A stretch of 64,000 bases of DNA from Candidatus Nitrosocaldus schleperae (lineage in GTDB: Archaea > Thermoproteota > Nitrososphaeria > Nitrososphaerales > Nitrosocaldaceae): NCBI GenBank assembly GCA_013538805.1, contig JABXGR010000007.1, forward strand, positions 18,385-82,384, written 5' to 3'. Below the pieces are notes generated by a model. It saw nothing but the letters and a program-made list of their open reading frames with translations. It was not told where the DNA came from and ran no database searches. This document shows, in pieces, positions 54,311-62,521 of this stretch (its first letter is position 1; each line of letters opens with the position of its first letter). The translations under genes were made by a program, and so were the position numbers.

Positions 54311-55042
54311 CTAACTGGTTGAGGATGTACCTTGAGCAAGCATATACCTGTATGGTCTCTTACTCTCATCCCTCATAACATAGCCCATCCCATACAGGCG
54401 TTTCATGAGCCTTGCAGTATGCTCCCTACTCATCCCTAGCCTCTTCTCTATTTCCCTTGATGTCTTCGGTCCCTCCTGCAGCATACTCAATACCCTTTCT
54501 ATAGTACTATTCCTATCATTTGTATGAGTAACCTTTCTCTGTCTCATACCCTCTCCTCCTTCCTTTTCCTTCATCACATTGACAGCAGTATTACGGTAAC
54601 TTGATATTATCATCAAGCCATGGTTCATGCCCTCTCCTTCCCTTGTATCATCATTATTATCATCTCCCTTGTTCATGTTATCTTCCATCACACTGCTAGC
54701 ATTAGCCATTGATGCTGAACTCTTGTTCTCATCCTTTATATCATTAATGAGTACTGCCTTGCTACTTCCTCCCCCTCCTTCTTCCTTTTTTGCATACGAT
54801 CCTTTACTGTATAACAATCCTGCTGTGATATCATCAATCCTCCTCATCCTAAGATCTATCACATCCATTCTAGCCATGAGATCAGCGATCACATGCTCAT
54901 AAGCATCATAAGGATAATAATAATCCTGCCTCTTCTTGTATCCATCCCTTTTTATGATGAACGATGTTGCAATCATCCCTACCATATATGCTATGATCAT
55001 GAACATCACATCCTCAACACTTAACCCTATGCTTACATCCAT
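54311..55042 (-). CDS. Membrane-anchored protein with C-terminal winged helix
   Basis: A 243-residue protein with three parts. Residues about 11-30 are a transmembrane helix (VMFMIIAYMVGMIATSFII). Residues 40-80 form a charged helix, perhaps a coiled coil (MARMDVIDLRMRRIDDITAG). Residues 85-178 are a low-complexity Ser/Asn/Asp/Gly linker. Residues 180-235 are a MarR/IclR-like wHTH (SREIEKRLGMSREHTARLMK, then a basic wing). This is a one-component membrane regulator layout. The gene and its upstream DNA are rich in ATCACAT. Confidence 0.65.
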   Translation of the reverse strand: MDVSIGLSVEDVMFMIIAYMVGMIATSFIIKRDGYKKRQDYYYPYDAYEHVIADLMARMDVIDLRMRRIDDITAGLLYSKGSYAKKEEGGGGSSKAVLINDIKDENKSSASMANASSVMEDNMNKGDDNNDDTREGEGMNHGLMIISSYRNTAVNVMKEKEGGEGMRQRKVTHTNDRNSTIERVLSMLQEGPKTSREIEKRLGMSREHTARLMKRLYGMGYVMRDESKRPYRYMLAQGTSSTS

Positions 55043-55200
55043 GCATCACATGATAACGCTCATATATATCACATATCAAGCCAAATATAGTTGACTAAAT
55101 AAATAACTTCACATACTACTCATTCCTTTTACCAATCTATCTATCACATCTATCACATAGATCACATCATCACTAGCAACATTGCTATGTGATATCACAT
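54573..55200. repeat. Dispersed ATCACAT repeats, possible regulatory block
   Basis: ATCACAT occurs at 54573, 54858, 54888, 55005, 55045, 55068, 55143, 55152, 55161 and 55194, and its complement at 55187. The last two form a perfect 14-bp palindrome ATGTGATATCACAT (55187-55200). Two copies (55045 and 55068, 23 bp apart) lie in the intergenic space just before the membrane wHTH gene. Several others fall in coding sequence as Val-Ile/Asp codons, so part of the enrichment may be codon choice. Confidence 0.45.
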
Positions 55201-55465
55201 CGATTTGTTTGAGGAGTTGTAAGAGCATTCTCTGCTTCTTGTCATCAAGCATACCTATGTATGTTAGTAGGAGCAGACTATAGATTATCCCCTCAACCTT
55301 CTCCCTACTCTGCTTTAAGAGCCTATAGTATGCACCCCTACTTATCCCCTGATCCCTTTCTCCATGGATTCTTTTATAAATAATATCAAATTGTCTAACA
55401 CTAAATAAGGATCTTTCAAGAAATGACCTTAATATCTTATCATCATTCAAGTCATCCCTATCCAT
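55109..55465 (-). CDS. Small helical protein of unknown function (118 residues)
   Basis: The N-terminal part (LRSFLERSLFSVRQFDIIYK, HGERDQGISRGAYYRLLKQS) has the look of a helix-turn-helix region, and the second half is a hydrophobic helical pair (GIIYSLLLLTYIGMLDDKKQ, DVIYVIDVIDRLVKG). It is encoded just upstream of and in the same direction as the membrane wHTH gene; the two may form an operon. It contains several ATCACAT repeats near its 3' end. Confidence 0.6.
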   Translation of the reverse strand: MDRDDLNDDKILRSFLERSLFSVRQFDIIYKRIHGERDQGISRGAYYRLLKQSREKVEGIIYSLLLLTYIGMLDDKKQRMLLQLLKQIDVISHSNVASDDVIYVIDVIDRLVKGMSSM

Positions 55466-55525
55466 ATAGCTATCCAGATATGTATAGCTAAGAGTAGATA
55501 TAAAGGTATAGTATATACATCTGCA

Positions 55526-56272
55526 ATGGGACCTGTAGAGAGCAGGCTCTTTGAACTATCAAGGAAGAGGCCTCTATGCTTCATCCTAATAGACTCAGAG
55601 TCGCTAGAGTATGATAGTGCATCAAACATGGCAAGGAAGGCAGAGGAGTTGGGGGCAGATGCCATACTGGTTGGTGGTTCATCAGTAATAGATCAGATAG
55701 AGTTGGATGGTGTAGTAGCGTCCATAAAGGCTAGCGCTAAGATACCAGTCATACTATTCCCTGGCAATATAACTGGGATATCAGCAAAGGCAGATGCCAT
55801 ACTCTTCAGTTCGCTCCTCAACTCAGAGAACCCATACTTCATAACACAGGCACAGGCTCTAGGAGCATTGTATGTTAAGAAGCATGGGCTTGAGGCTATA
55901 CCAATGGGCTACCTTGTCATAGGCGAGGGCAGTTCTGTATGGTTCATAGGGAGGGCAAGGGGCGTACCAATGGACAAACCTAAACTTGCTGTTATGCATG
56001 CCCTAGCAGCAAAGTACATGGGTATGAGAGCACTGTACCTTGAGGCTGGATCTGGAGTACACTCATCAGTCAGGCCTGAGATGGTCAATGCTGTTAGAAA
56101 GAACTTCGATGGCCTACTACTTGTTGGAGGAGGCATAAAGGATGAGCATACAGCAGTCTCCCTTGCAAAGGCTGGGGCAGATGTTATAGTTATAGGCACA
56201 CTCTTTGAGGAAGGGGAGTATGATACTGTAGGCAGAATCATAAGTGGTGTGAGGAGCTTGACTAGGAATTAA
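55526..56272 (+). CDS. Geranylgeranylglyceryl phosphate synthase
   Basis: Makes the first ether bond of archaeal lipids from glycerol-1-phosphate and GGPP. The 248-residue TIM-barrel protein has CFILIDSESLEYDSASNMAR, GADAILVGGSSVIDQIELD, PVILFPGNITGISAKADAIL, YLEAGSGVHSSVRPEMVNAV and LVGGGIKDEHTAVSLAKAGA. This is direct evidence that the host is an archaeon. The gene is followed by a small Cys-rich protein 28 bp later. Confidence 0.95.
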   Translation: MGPVESRLFELSRKRPLCFILIDSESLEYDSASNMARKAEELGADAILVGGSSVIDQIELDGVVASIKASAKIPVILFPGNITGISAKADAILFSSLLNSENPYFITQAQALGALYVKKHGLEAIPMGYLVIGEGSSVWFIGRARGVPMDKPKLAVMHALAAKYMGMRALYLEAGSGVHSSVRPEMVNAVRKNFDGLLLVGGGIKDEHTAVSLAKAGADVIVIGTLFEEGEYDTVGRIISGVRSLTRN

Positions 56273-56300
56273 TTTATACCCCTTATCAATTATTGGCTAT

Positions 56301-56486
56301 ATGCGTTGCATCATATGCGATATGAACTTTGCATTTGAGAAGGGCAAAGGCATAAGTTTCAGGAACAAGCCAATATGTGATGAGTGCCTACTCAACCTAA
56401 CAATGGTATTCCTTGACAAGTACAAGGAAGGGATAAGAAGGTACCTAAAACAGGAGATAAAACTAGAACATTACAATAATATATAA
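56301..56486 (+). CDS. Small zinc-finger-like protein (61 residues)
   Basis: MRCIICDMNF holds a CxxC pair and PICDECLLNL a second one, about 23 residues apart, so one zinc ion could be bound. The rest is a charged helix (VFLDKYKEGIRRYLKQEIKL). It follows the GGGP synthase gene closely and may share its message. No specific function is recognised. Confidence 0.7.
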   Translation: MRCIICDMNFAFEKGKGISFRNKPICDECLLNLTMVFLDKYKEGIRRYLKQEIKLEHYNNI

Positions 56487-56609
56487 TTTTATGTTAATTT
56501 TTACCATTTTATGATATTTTCCTTACCATGATAGGGTTTAAGCTCGATTATTTAATCCTCCTATAATAAGCTTAGCTAGATTTATTAATAATTATTAATA
56601 ATAATTCTT

Positions 56610-57194
56610 ATGCATCTTAGTAAGAAAGGGATGGCAGGAGTGGTTCTAGCACTCGTACTTGCTGGTTTGCCAGTAGTATACGCACAGGAGAGTGAAGAGG
56701 AGCATCATGATGCACTCTGTGAGGTAGAACGTGATAGGGAGATGACACTAACCCTATCCCAGAGTAGTGGATTGCCTGGGAGTACTATAACAGCAGAGAT
56801 GAGCATTACGTTGATAGGGGGAGATAGACCAAGAGGATGGAGAGATGCAGGCTTTGCATGGACTGATGGCCATACAATCATAGGGGACTGGGTGATAGTA
56901 GGCGTTGTTGATGGAGCAGGTAATCCATTCGCTGATTATGGTACATGGAGTGTTCCTCCTGAAGAGACACTAACAGGATACGCTACTGCAACGCTCACAG
57001 TACCTAATGTAGAACCTGGTAGTAGACTGCATGTTATGGTATGCGTTGGGCATCCACATGGACCAGGAGATATGCACTGGTACGACTTTACAGTAGAATC
57101 TTTCATGGTTGTACCAGAGACGATGCTTGGAGGTATAGGTGTGGTTGCAGCACTGCTAGGAGCAACCCTCCTCTACGCTAGGAGGAGCATCTAA
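56610..57194 (+). CDS. Secreted or surface-anchored protein with C-terminal membrane helix
   Basis: A 194-residue protein: signal peptide (GMAGVVLALVLAGLPVVYA, likely cut after Ala25), a beta-rich outer domain, and a C-terminal VPETMLGGIGVVAALLGATL helix followed by RRSI. The tail recalls the PEF/PEP-CTERM type sorting signals of archaea, where a VPE motif precedes the helix. Cys37 and Cys145 may form a disulfide, and histidines at 32, 33, 148, 150 and 156 could bind metal. It is monocistronic. Confidence 0.7.
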   Translation: MHLSKKGMAGVVLALVLAGLPVVYAQESEEEHHDALCEVERDREMTLTLSQSSGLPGSTITAEMSITLIGGDRPRGWRDAGFAWTDGHTIIGDWVIVGVVDGAGNPFADYGTWSVPPEETLTGYATATLTVPNVEPGSRLHVMVCVGHPHGPGDMHWYDFTVESFMVVPETMLGGIGVVAALLGATLLYARRSI

Positions 57195-57265
57195 CCTTTT
57201 TATTTATATATTTTCATTCAGATTGAAAATATTCCTTAAATAGATACTCCACTCCACTACTACCT

Positions 57266-58618
57266 CTACCTCTCCTTTACCAATGAGATGTACTCATATG
57301 CCCCTACACTATCATCGAACGCATAATGGACCTTCTGGAAACCCTTCCTGAACTCCATTACATCATATGCTACCTTGCTTACCTCTTCCCTATCTACAAC
57401 TACCCTTTTGATGAATCTTGCTATCTCAACCATATCCTGCTCCCTCATACCAAGCCTTGTAACCTCAGATGTTCCAAGCCTTATGCCTCCTGGATGCTTG
57501 TAGTTCCTCCCAGCCTTTATATCCCCTGGGAGTAACTGCCTATTGCATATTATCCCAGCCCTCTCAAGCATCTGCTCTATGCTCCCTCCATCACCATACT
57601 TGCTCACATCAACAGCAACCTGATGAGATCTTGTAAAACCATGCTTTGCTCCAAGTACATCAAATCCAAGGTTATACAGTGCCTCAGCAAGTGCTTTAGC
57701 ATTCCTAACAACCTGCCTAGCATAATCCATGCCAAATGCAAGCATCTCTGCTAGTGCTATAGCCTTGCCTGCTACGTTGTGGAGATGATGGCTGCTAGTG
57801 TTGCCAGGGAAGACAGCCTTCTTTATGCTCTCAGCATGCTTCTCAAATGAGAGTATCATACCCCCTTGCGGACCAAATAGAGTCTTGTGTGTACTCATCG
57901 TCATAACATCTGCCCCTTCCCTTAATGGATCCTGGAACTCATTCCCTGCTATAAGCCCTGCAACATGTGCTGCATCATAGCATATTGTTATGTTATTTGC
58001 ATGAAGGTAATCTGCTAGTTCCTTTACAGGATGGGGGAAGAGGAATAGACTTGCACCAAACATAGCCAGCCTAGGAACCTTGCCATTCTTCCTCTTCATC
58101 TCCTCAACCTTCTTTATTGTAGCATCAACATCTATGTTCATCTCCTCCTTGTTGAATGCAAATGTCTCTACCTGCAACCCTCTAACTAAGCCAGCTGTAC
58201 CAGAGTGCTCCCTCTTCCCATGAGAGATGTGCCCTCCATTTGGGATTGCCAATGCAAGCATGGTATCTGAAGGTTCTGTGAATGCAGCATATACAGCAAG
58301 GTTTGCTACTACACCAGATACTGGCCTAACATCAGCAAACTCAGCATTGAAGACCTTCTTTGCTAGTTCTATGCATATCAACTCAACCTGATCTATGTAT
58401 ATGCATCCAGCATAGACACGCTCACCTGGCCACCCCTCAGCATATCTATTTGCAAAGTCAGAGGCTATTGCTTCTCTAACAGCAGGGCTAGGTACGTTCT
58501 CACTTGCTATCAAGGGTATGCATCTATTGAACCAGGAGTGATGCTCCCTTAGGAGCCTCAACACATTGCTGTAGTGCTTGTACGCTTCATCATTGCTATT
58601 CTCATTACTTGCTACCAT
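57266..58618 (-). CDS. glyA: Serine hydroxymethyltransferase
   Basis: Interconverts serine and glycine, feeding one-carbon units. The 450 residues contain IPLIASENVPSPAVREAIAS, NRYAEGWPGERVYAGC, GGHISHGKREHSGTAG, CYDAAHVAGLIAGNEFQDPL and the PLP lysine in TMSTHKTLFGPQGGMIL. The start at ATG 58618 is chosen because a TATA box lies 27 bp upstream; the longer frame (58657) runs into glnA. It lies directly after glnA on the same strand. Confidence 0.95.
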   Translation of the reverse strand: MVASNENSNDEAYKHYSNVLRLLREHHSWFNRCIPLIASENVPSPAVREAIASDFANRYAEGWPGERVYAGCIYIDQVELICIELAKKVFNAEFADVRPVSGVVANLAVYAAFTEPSDTMLALAIPNGGHISHGKREHSGTAGLVRGLQVETFAFNKEEMNIDVDATIKKVEEMKRKNGKVPRLAMFGASLFLFPHPVKELADYLHANNITICYDAAHVAGLIAGNEFQDPLREGADVMTMSTHKTLFGPQGGMILSFEKHAESIKKAVFPGNTSSHHLHNVAGKAIALAEMLAFGMDYARQVVRNAKALAEALYNLGFDVLGAKHGFTRSHQVAVDVSKYGDGGSIEQMLERAGIICNRQLLPGDIKAGRNYKHPGGIRLGTSEVTRLGMREQDMVEIARFIKRVVVDREEVSKVAYDVMEFRKGFQKVHYAFDDSVGAYEYISLVKER

Positions 58619-58640
58619 GCATAACCAGTTGGGTAACCTA

Positions 58641-58650
58641 AATTTAAAAC
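58641..58650 (-). promoter_or_regulatory. TATA box of glyA
   Basis: Reverse-strand GTTTTAAATT is centred about 27 bp before ATG 58618, within the last bases before glnA ends. It shows that glyA can be transcribed on its own. Confidence 0.5.
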
Positions 58651-58653
58651 TAT

Positions 58654-60123
58654 TCAAACATCAAAGTAGAGGTAGAACTCATACGGATGGGGCCTCAACT
58701 TGATCTCCATGTAATCCTTGCTCTCAAGTTCTATTATCTTATCTATCAAGTCTTGTGTGAATACAGACTTTAGGTAGAGGTCATCGCTCTTCAAGGCATT
58801 TATAGCATCTATTAGCGTTGGAGGTATCTGCCTTATCCCTAATGCCCTCCTCTTCTCAGGACTCATAAGGTATATATTCTCATCCACAGGCTCCCCTGCA
58901 TCCCTCTTCTTCCTTATCCCATCCAAGCCAGCAGCAAGTATAGCACTGAAGCATAGGTATGGGTTGCATGATGGATCTGCTGCCCTGAACTCTATCCTCT
59001 TACTTGCTGCCTGCTTCTTGCCTCTAAAGTATACTGGTACCCTTATTATTGCTGATCTGTTACCCTTGCTCCATGCTATGTACACAGGGGCCTCATACCC
59101 TGGCACCAATCTTCTGTAAGAGTTTGTTGTTGGTGCAACTACTGCACATAGTGATTCTGCATGCTCAAGTATACCACCAGTAAAGTACCTTCCTATCTGG
59201 CTCAACTCAGCATACTCATCGTTTGAGTCATAGAACTCGTTCTTACCATCATTCCATAAACTCACATTTACATGCATGCCAGAGCCATTATCCATGGCAA
59301 GGGGTTTAGGCATCATGGTAGCAATTAGGTTGTTCATCTTTGCTATGTTCTTGACAACATACTTGTATGTCATCGTGTTATCTGCAGCATTTGTTAGTGT
59401 ATCATAATGCATATCTATCTCGCATTGACCTGCTGTTGCAACCTCATGGTGATGTGCTTCACATGGTATGCCAAAGTAGTCGTTTAGTACTTGCATGCAC
59501 TGATTCCTAAGATGGGTTAGCGTATCATAAGGCTCTGCAGGCATATAACCCTCCTTTAGCCTTAGAGTATGGGATGATTCATTGCTCCATGGTGCCTCTA
59601 CACTCTCTATTGTATAGGATATGCCTCTGCTTGGTACCATAGCATCCCATGCAACCTTGTTGAATACAAAGAACTCAACCTCAGGACCCCAGTAGGATGA
59701 CTTGAAGCCTTCATCCTTGAGCATATCTTCAGCCCTCTGTGCAACTGCTCTAGGATCCCTTGATAGCCTCTCGCCTGTGTAGCCCCAGTAAACATCGCAT
59801 ATCATCCTTGCTGTCTTGCCTTGATCCTTCCATGGTATTATTGCAAATGTATTTGGATCTGGCTTGAGTATCATATCAGACTCGTATATCTGTGCAAAGC
59901 CCTTTATGGATGAACCATCCAACTTTGGGAACCCTTCCTTAAGCGTATCGATGCTTAGCATCTTTGCATTAACAGTTACATGGTGGAACCTCCCTGTAAG
60001 GCTTGTGAACTGAAGATCAAGATACTTCACATCTTGACTCTTTATGATATCCATGACCTCTTCTATAGAATAACTTACAGGCTCCATTATGCCATTTACA
60101 AGCCTGTAAGGCATGAACTGCAT
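58654..60123 (-). CDS. glnA: Glutamine synthetase type I
   Basis: Assimilates ammonium into glutamine. The 489 residues contain YLDLQFTSLTGRFHHVTVNA, PKLDGSSIKGFAQIYESDMI, WGPEVEFFVFNK, EAHHHEVATAGQCEIDMHYD, NGSGMHVNVSLWNDG, PTTNSYRRLVPGYEAPVYIA and RIEFRAADPSCNPYLCFSAI. The adenylylation tyrosine region is not seen, as usual for archaea. It is divergent from the GINS gene by 47 bp. Confidence 0.95.
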   Translation of the reverse strand: MQFMPYRLVNGIMEPVSYSIEEVMDIIKSQDVKYLDLQFTSLTGRFHHVTVNAKMLSIDTLKEGFPKLDGSSIKGFAQIYESDMILKPDPNTFAIIPWKDQGKTARMICDVYWGYTGERLSRDPRAVAQRAEDMLKDEGFKSSYWGPEVEFFVFNKVAWDAMVPSRGISYTIESVEAPWSNESSHTLRLKEGYMPAEPYDTLTHLRNQCMQVLNDYFGIPCEAHHHEVATAGQCEIDMHYDTLTNAADNTMTYKYVVKNIAKMNNLIATMMPKPLAMDNGSGMHVNVSLWNDGKNEFYDSNDEYAELSQIGRYFTGGILEHAESLCAVVAPTTNSYRRLVPGYEAPVYIAWSKGNRSAIIRVPVYFRGKKQAASKRIEFRAADPSCNPYLCFSAILAAGLDGIRKKRDAGEPVDENIYLMSPEKRRALGIRQIPPTLIDAINALKSDDLYLKSVFTQDLIDKIIELESKDYMEIKLRPHPYEFYLYFDV

Positions 60124-60170
60124 TCTTTCATTCGTTATTTAATTATATCGTTATGTTGAAAGGATGATGT

Positions 60171-60722
60171 ATGGAGATGCTTGATACTAAGGTGTTGTAT
60201 GAGTATCTTAGCAGAGAAGCAAGTAATGGTTCACTACAAGAGCTAGATCCCATGATATATAGGAGGATTGCAGAGATGCTTAATGCACTCAAAGGCTATG
60301 GTTATGAAGGGCTGGATGCAAAGGTTAGGGATGCACTAGCATCTATGCTCTCAGATATAGCAAGACTAATGCTTAGAATAAGGCTGGAGAAGGTTAGAAA
60401 CTCTGATGCGATAGACTACTCCAAGCTTACAGAGGAGGAGTTGTACATAGCACTTGCTGAGAGGGAGTTAAGGCTTAGATACAACCTCTTACTCTCATCT
60501 GTGCTGAATGGAAGGAGCAAGGTTATAGAGGCTATTGCTAAAAAGGCAGCATCAACGCTAGTACTTGTTAGGTTCATAAAGCAGGTAGATGCCTTCATAG
60601 GCAAGGATGATGCTAGATATGGACCATTTGAGGCTGAGGATGTAGCAATGATACCATTTAGGGATGCTATAGATCTGGTAAGAGAGGGCAAAGCAATAGA
60701 ACTCCCAATGGTTGAGTATTAG
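60171..60722 (+). CDS. GINS complex subunit (Gins51-like)
   Basis: A 183-residue replication factor that with Cdc45/GAN activates the MCM helicase. The N-terminal helical A-domain is followed by the C-terminal B-domain with LVLVRFIKQVDAFIGKD, YGPFEAEDVAMIPFRDA and VREGKAIEL, the order seen in archaeal Gins51. It lies 9 kb from the cdc6 gene and origin. The small membrane protein downstream may be on the same message. Confidence 0.85.
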   Translation: MEMLDTKVLYEYLSREASNGSLQELDPMIYRRIAEMLNALKGYGYEGLDAKVRDALASMLSDIARLMLRIRLEKVRNSDAIDYSKLTEEELYIALAERELRLRYNLLLSSVLNGRSKVIEAIAKKAASTLVLVRFIKQVDAFIGKDDARYGPFEAEDVAMIPFRDAIDLVREGKAIELPMVEY

Positions 60723-60792
60723 CAATAGCATTATGTGATGGAGGCTAAAGGTAATATAGATAAACCCATGGGGTATATAGTAGAGTATAGAT

Positions 60793-61068
60793 ATGCCACA
60801 TACAGATATAGACCTGCTAACCCATCTCCTGCTAGCACTATACCCAGCGGCAGCCTTCTTCTTCATCGAGGTAGCATGCAGGTTTGCAGGTATACCTGCA
60901 TGGAGGAAGCATATACTGCAAGGTCTTGCAGCACTTGCCTTTGCAATAGCATATGTTACAGTCATAGATGCGTCTGGTATTGCAGTAGCATTATTCATAT
61001 TTGCCCCACTTCTCTTCCTTCATGCTAAGAATGTTAAGGCTAGAGAGATGGTTAAGAACCAAGAGTAA
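60793..61068 (+). CDS. Small membrane protein with three predicted helices
   Basis: Ninety-one residues beginning PHTDIDLLTHLLLALYPAAA, with three hydrophobic helices (about 8-27, 40-60, 62-80) and a basic C-terminus (KNVKAREMVKNQE). I do not recognise the family. An overlapping frame from 60735 looks unlike a protein. It follows GINS by 70 bp on the same strand. Confidence 0.6.
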   Translation: MPHTDIDLLTHLLLALYPAAAFFFIEVACRFAGIPAWRKHILQGLAALAFAIAYVTVIDASGIAVALFIFAPLLFLHAKNVKAREMVKNQE

Positions 61069-61090
61069 AAAAGTATGGGATGATATTGAT

Positions 61091-61130
61091 GTAGATGGAT
61101 AGATGGACGGATGGATGAATGAATGGATTG
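61091..61130 (+). repeat. Imperfect GATG/GATA short tandem repeat
   Basis: A run of GTAGATGGATAGATGGACGG followed by GATGAATGAATGGATTGG lies in the 152-bp gap between the small membrane protein and the alcohol dehydrogenase end. No gene or known element is seen in the gap. Confidence 0.5.
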
Positions 61131-61220
61131 GTTAATTAACTTAACTTGCTTTTGAGGGTTGTGCTGAATGAAAAAGAAGCCTCTAACAACATACTCCCAA
61201 ATAAAAATGCTAATTCTAAA

Positions 61221-62243
61221 TTAAGGTACTATATACCCTCTCCCAACTATCTCTCCCCTTCTCAGCATTGCTAGAGCATCATTGACTTCATCCAGCGTAA
61301 AGGCTTTGTTAGCAATACTCCTTATCCTCTTGCTTGATGCTAGCCCAACCAGCTCCTCTAGTTCATCCTTGGTTCCTACCAAAGAGCCTAGCAGAGAGAA
61401 CTCTTTAAGCACTGTAATCTGTGGGTCTATGCTTATTGGTCTGTTGCTTACCCCTACAAGCACTAACCTTCCTCCATTTGCTAACATGCTCATAGCATTC
61501 TTTGTAGACTCATCGCTTATAACAAAGTCAAGTACAACATCTGCACCTATGCCATCAGTTAGCCTCTTAACCTCCTTCCTAACATTGCTATCCTTAGCAT
61601 TAACTACATGATCAGCACCAAGGCTCTCAGCAAGCTTCAGCCTTGCCTCGCTCCTTGCTATTGCTATAGTGTATGCCCCTGCAAGCCTTGCTGCTTGTAG
61701 TGCATATAGACCAACACCACCAGCACCATATATAACCACTGTTTCACCACTCCTTACCTTTGCTATGCTCTTTACAGCATGGTAAGCAGTTATTCCAGCA
61801 CAGCCTAGGGTTGCAGCAAACTCTATGCTTAGATCATCTGGGAGTCTAACAAGCCTATCAGCATTAACCTTACAGTACTCAGCATAACCTCCATCATCAG
61901 AGAACCCATAACCTTCCCTCTTGAATAGGTTGAAGCACTGCATCCCCTTGCCTTGCAAGCATCTCTTGCACTTACCACATGGGCTTAGGAAGTGTACAAG
62001 CACCCTATCACCCTTCCTGTAATCTGTAACGTTTGAGCCTACTGCCTCTACAACACCTGCTATCTCATGTCCTAGGGTTACTGGAGGATCTGCTGCTATA
62101 ACCCCATCCAATACATGCACATCACTATAGCAGATGCCTGCTGCCTTTACCCTTATGAGTACATCATCAGCACCCAACCTAGGCATCTCAATATCCTCTA
62201 TCTGCAATGGTTTGCCTACAGCATGGAACCTAGCAGCTCTCAT
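61221..62243 (-). CDS. Zinc-dependent alcohol dehydrogenase (medium-chain)
   Basis: A 340-residue MDR enzyme. Catalytic zinc ligands are in AAGICYSDVHVLDG and LGHEIAGVVEAVGS; the structural zinc cysteines are in SPCGKCKRCLQGKGMQC. The Rossmann motif is VVIYGAGGVGLYALQAARLA, with IAIARSEARLK after it. The substrate cannot be told. A TATA-like AGTATTTTTAAC (62265-62275) is 25 bp upstream on the reverse strand. Confidence 0.9.
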   Translation of the reverse strand: MRAARFHAVGKPLQIEDIEMPRLGADDVLIRVKAAGICYSDVHVLDGVIAADPPVTLGHEIAGVVEAVGSNVTDYRKGDRVLVHFLSPCGKCKRCLQGKGMQCFNLFKREGYGFSDDGGYAEYCKVNADRLVRLPDDLSIEFAATLGCAGITAYHAVKSIAKVRSGETVVIYGAGGVGLYALQAARLAGAYTIAIARSEARLKLAESLGADHVVNAKDSNVRKEVKRLTDGIGADVVLDFVISDESTKNAMSMLANGGRLVLVGVSNRPISIDPQITVLKEFSLLGSLVGTKDELEELVGLASSKRIRSIANKAFTLDEVNDALAMLRRGEIVGRGYIVP

Positions 62244-62274
62244 GCTATTGCAAATGCATGGATGTTAAAAATAC

Positions 62275-62312
62275 TTTATCTTGTATCGCATCAATTTATC
62301 TTGTATCGCATC
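62275..62312 (+). repeat. Tandem 18-bp direct repeat at the end of a small gene
   Basis: TTTATCTTGTATCGCATC occurs at 62275-62292 and again at 62295-62312, identical and 20 bp apart. The second copy is the last codons and stop of the zinc-ribbon gene; the first is an exact copy just beyond the stop. It looks like a recent local duplication. Confidence 0.75.
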
Positions 62313-62439
62313 CACAACCATCCTCAGAGTCATGCATAACTATGCCATATCGCTCAGCACATGAGTTGCATATACTATCGTTGTATGCATCATCCAGCAC
62401 CGATTCACAGAACGCACATATCCTCTTGCTTATGCCCAT
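62296..62439 (-). CDS. Small zinc-ribbon-like protein (47 residues)
   Basis: ATG 62439 to TAA 62296. The protein has CAFC and CNSC pairs (MGISKRICAFCESVLDDAYN, then SICNSCAERYGIVM) and a CGC near the end (DGCGCDTR), a typical zinc-ribbon arrangement. GGTGAGG lies about 5-11 nt upstream. It is too short for most automatic gene finders. It is convergent in no sense with its neighbours: upstream of alcohol dehydrogenase on the same strand, divergent from the thioredoxin-like gene. Confidence 0.65.
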   Translation of the reverse strand: MGISKRICAFCESVLDDAYNDSICNSCAERYGIVMHDSEDGCGCDTR

Positions 62440-62489
62440 CCAGCCTCACCTACTCCTCATCCTCAGCATACTACTAGCACTCATCCCTA

Positions 62490-62500
62490 ATATTTTAATA
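62490..62500 (+). promoter_or_regulatory. TATA box of the thioredoxin-like gene
   Basis: ATATTTTAATA is centred 27 bp before ATG 62522. This supports the ATG at 62522 rather than the much longer frame from 62258. The box is nearly symmetric and could also serve the zinc-ribbon gene on the other strand. Confidence 0.55.
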
Positions 62501-62521
62501 TGCTTATGTATATGCCTATGC

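Noticed and set aside
60735..61028. Alternative frame overlapping the small membrane protein
   Set aside because: Cys/Tyr/Pro-rich composition unlike its neighbours; the frame at 60793 has normal codon use and clear helices.
61091..61130. GATG repeats as a regulatory array
   Set aside because: The repeat is short, imperfect and lies between gene ends, away from promoters.
62258..62521. N-terminal extension of the thioredoxin-like protein
   Set aside because: It runs antisense to the zinc-ribbon gene and starts far upstream of the TATA box at 62490.
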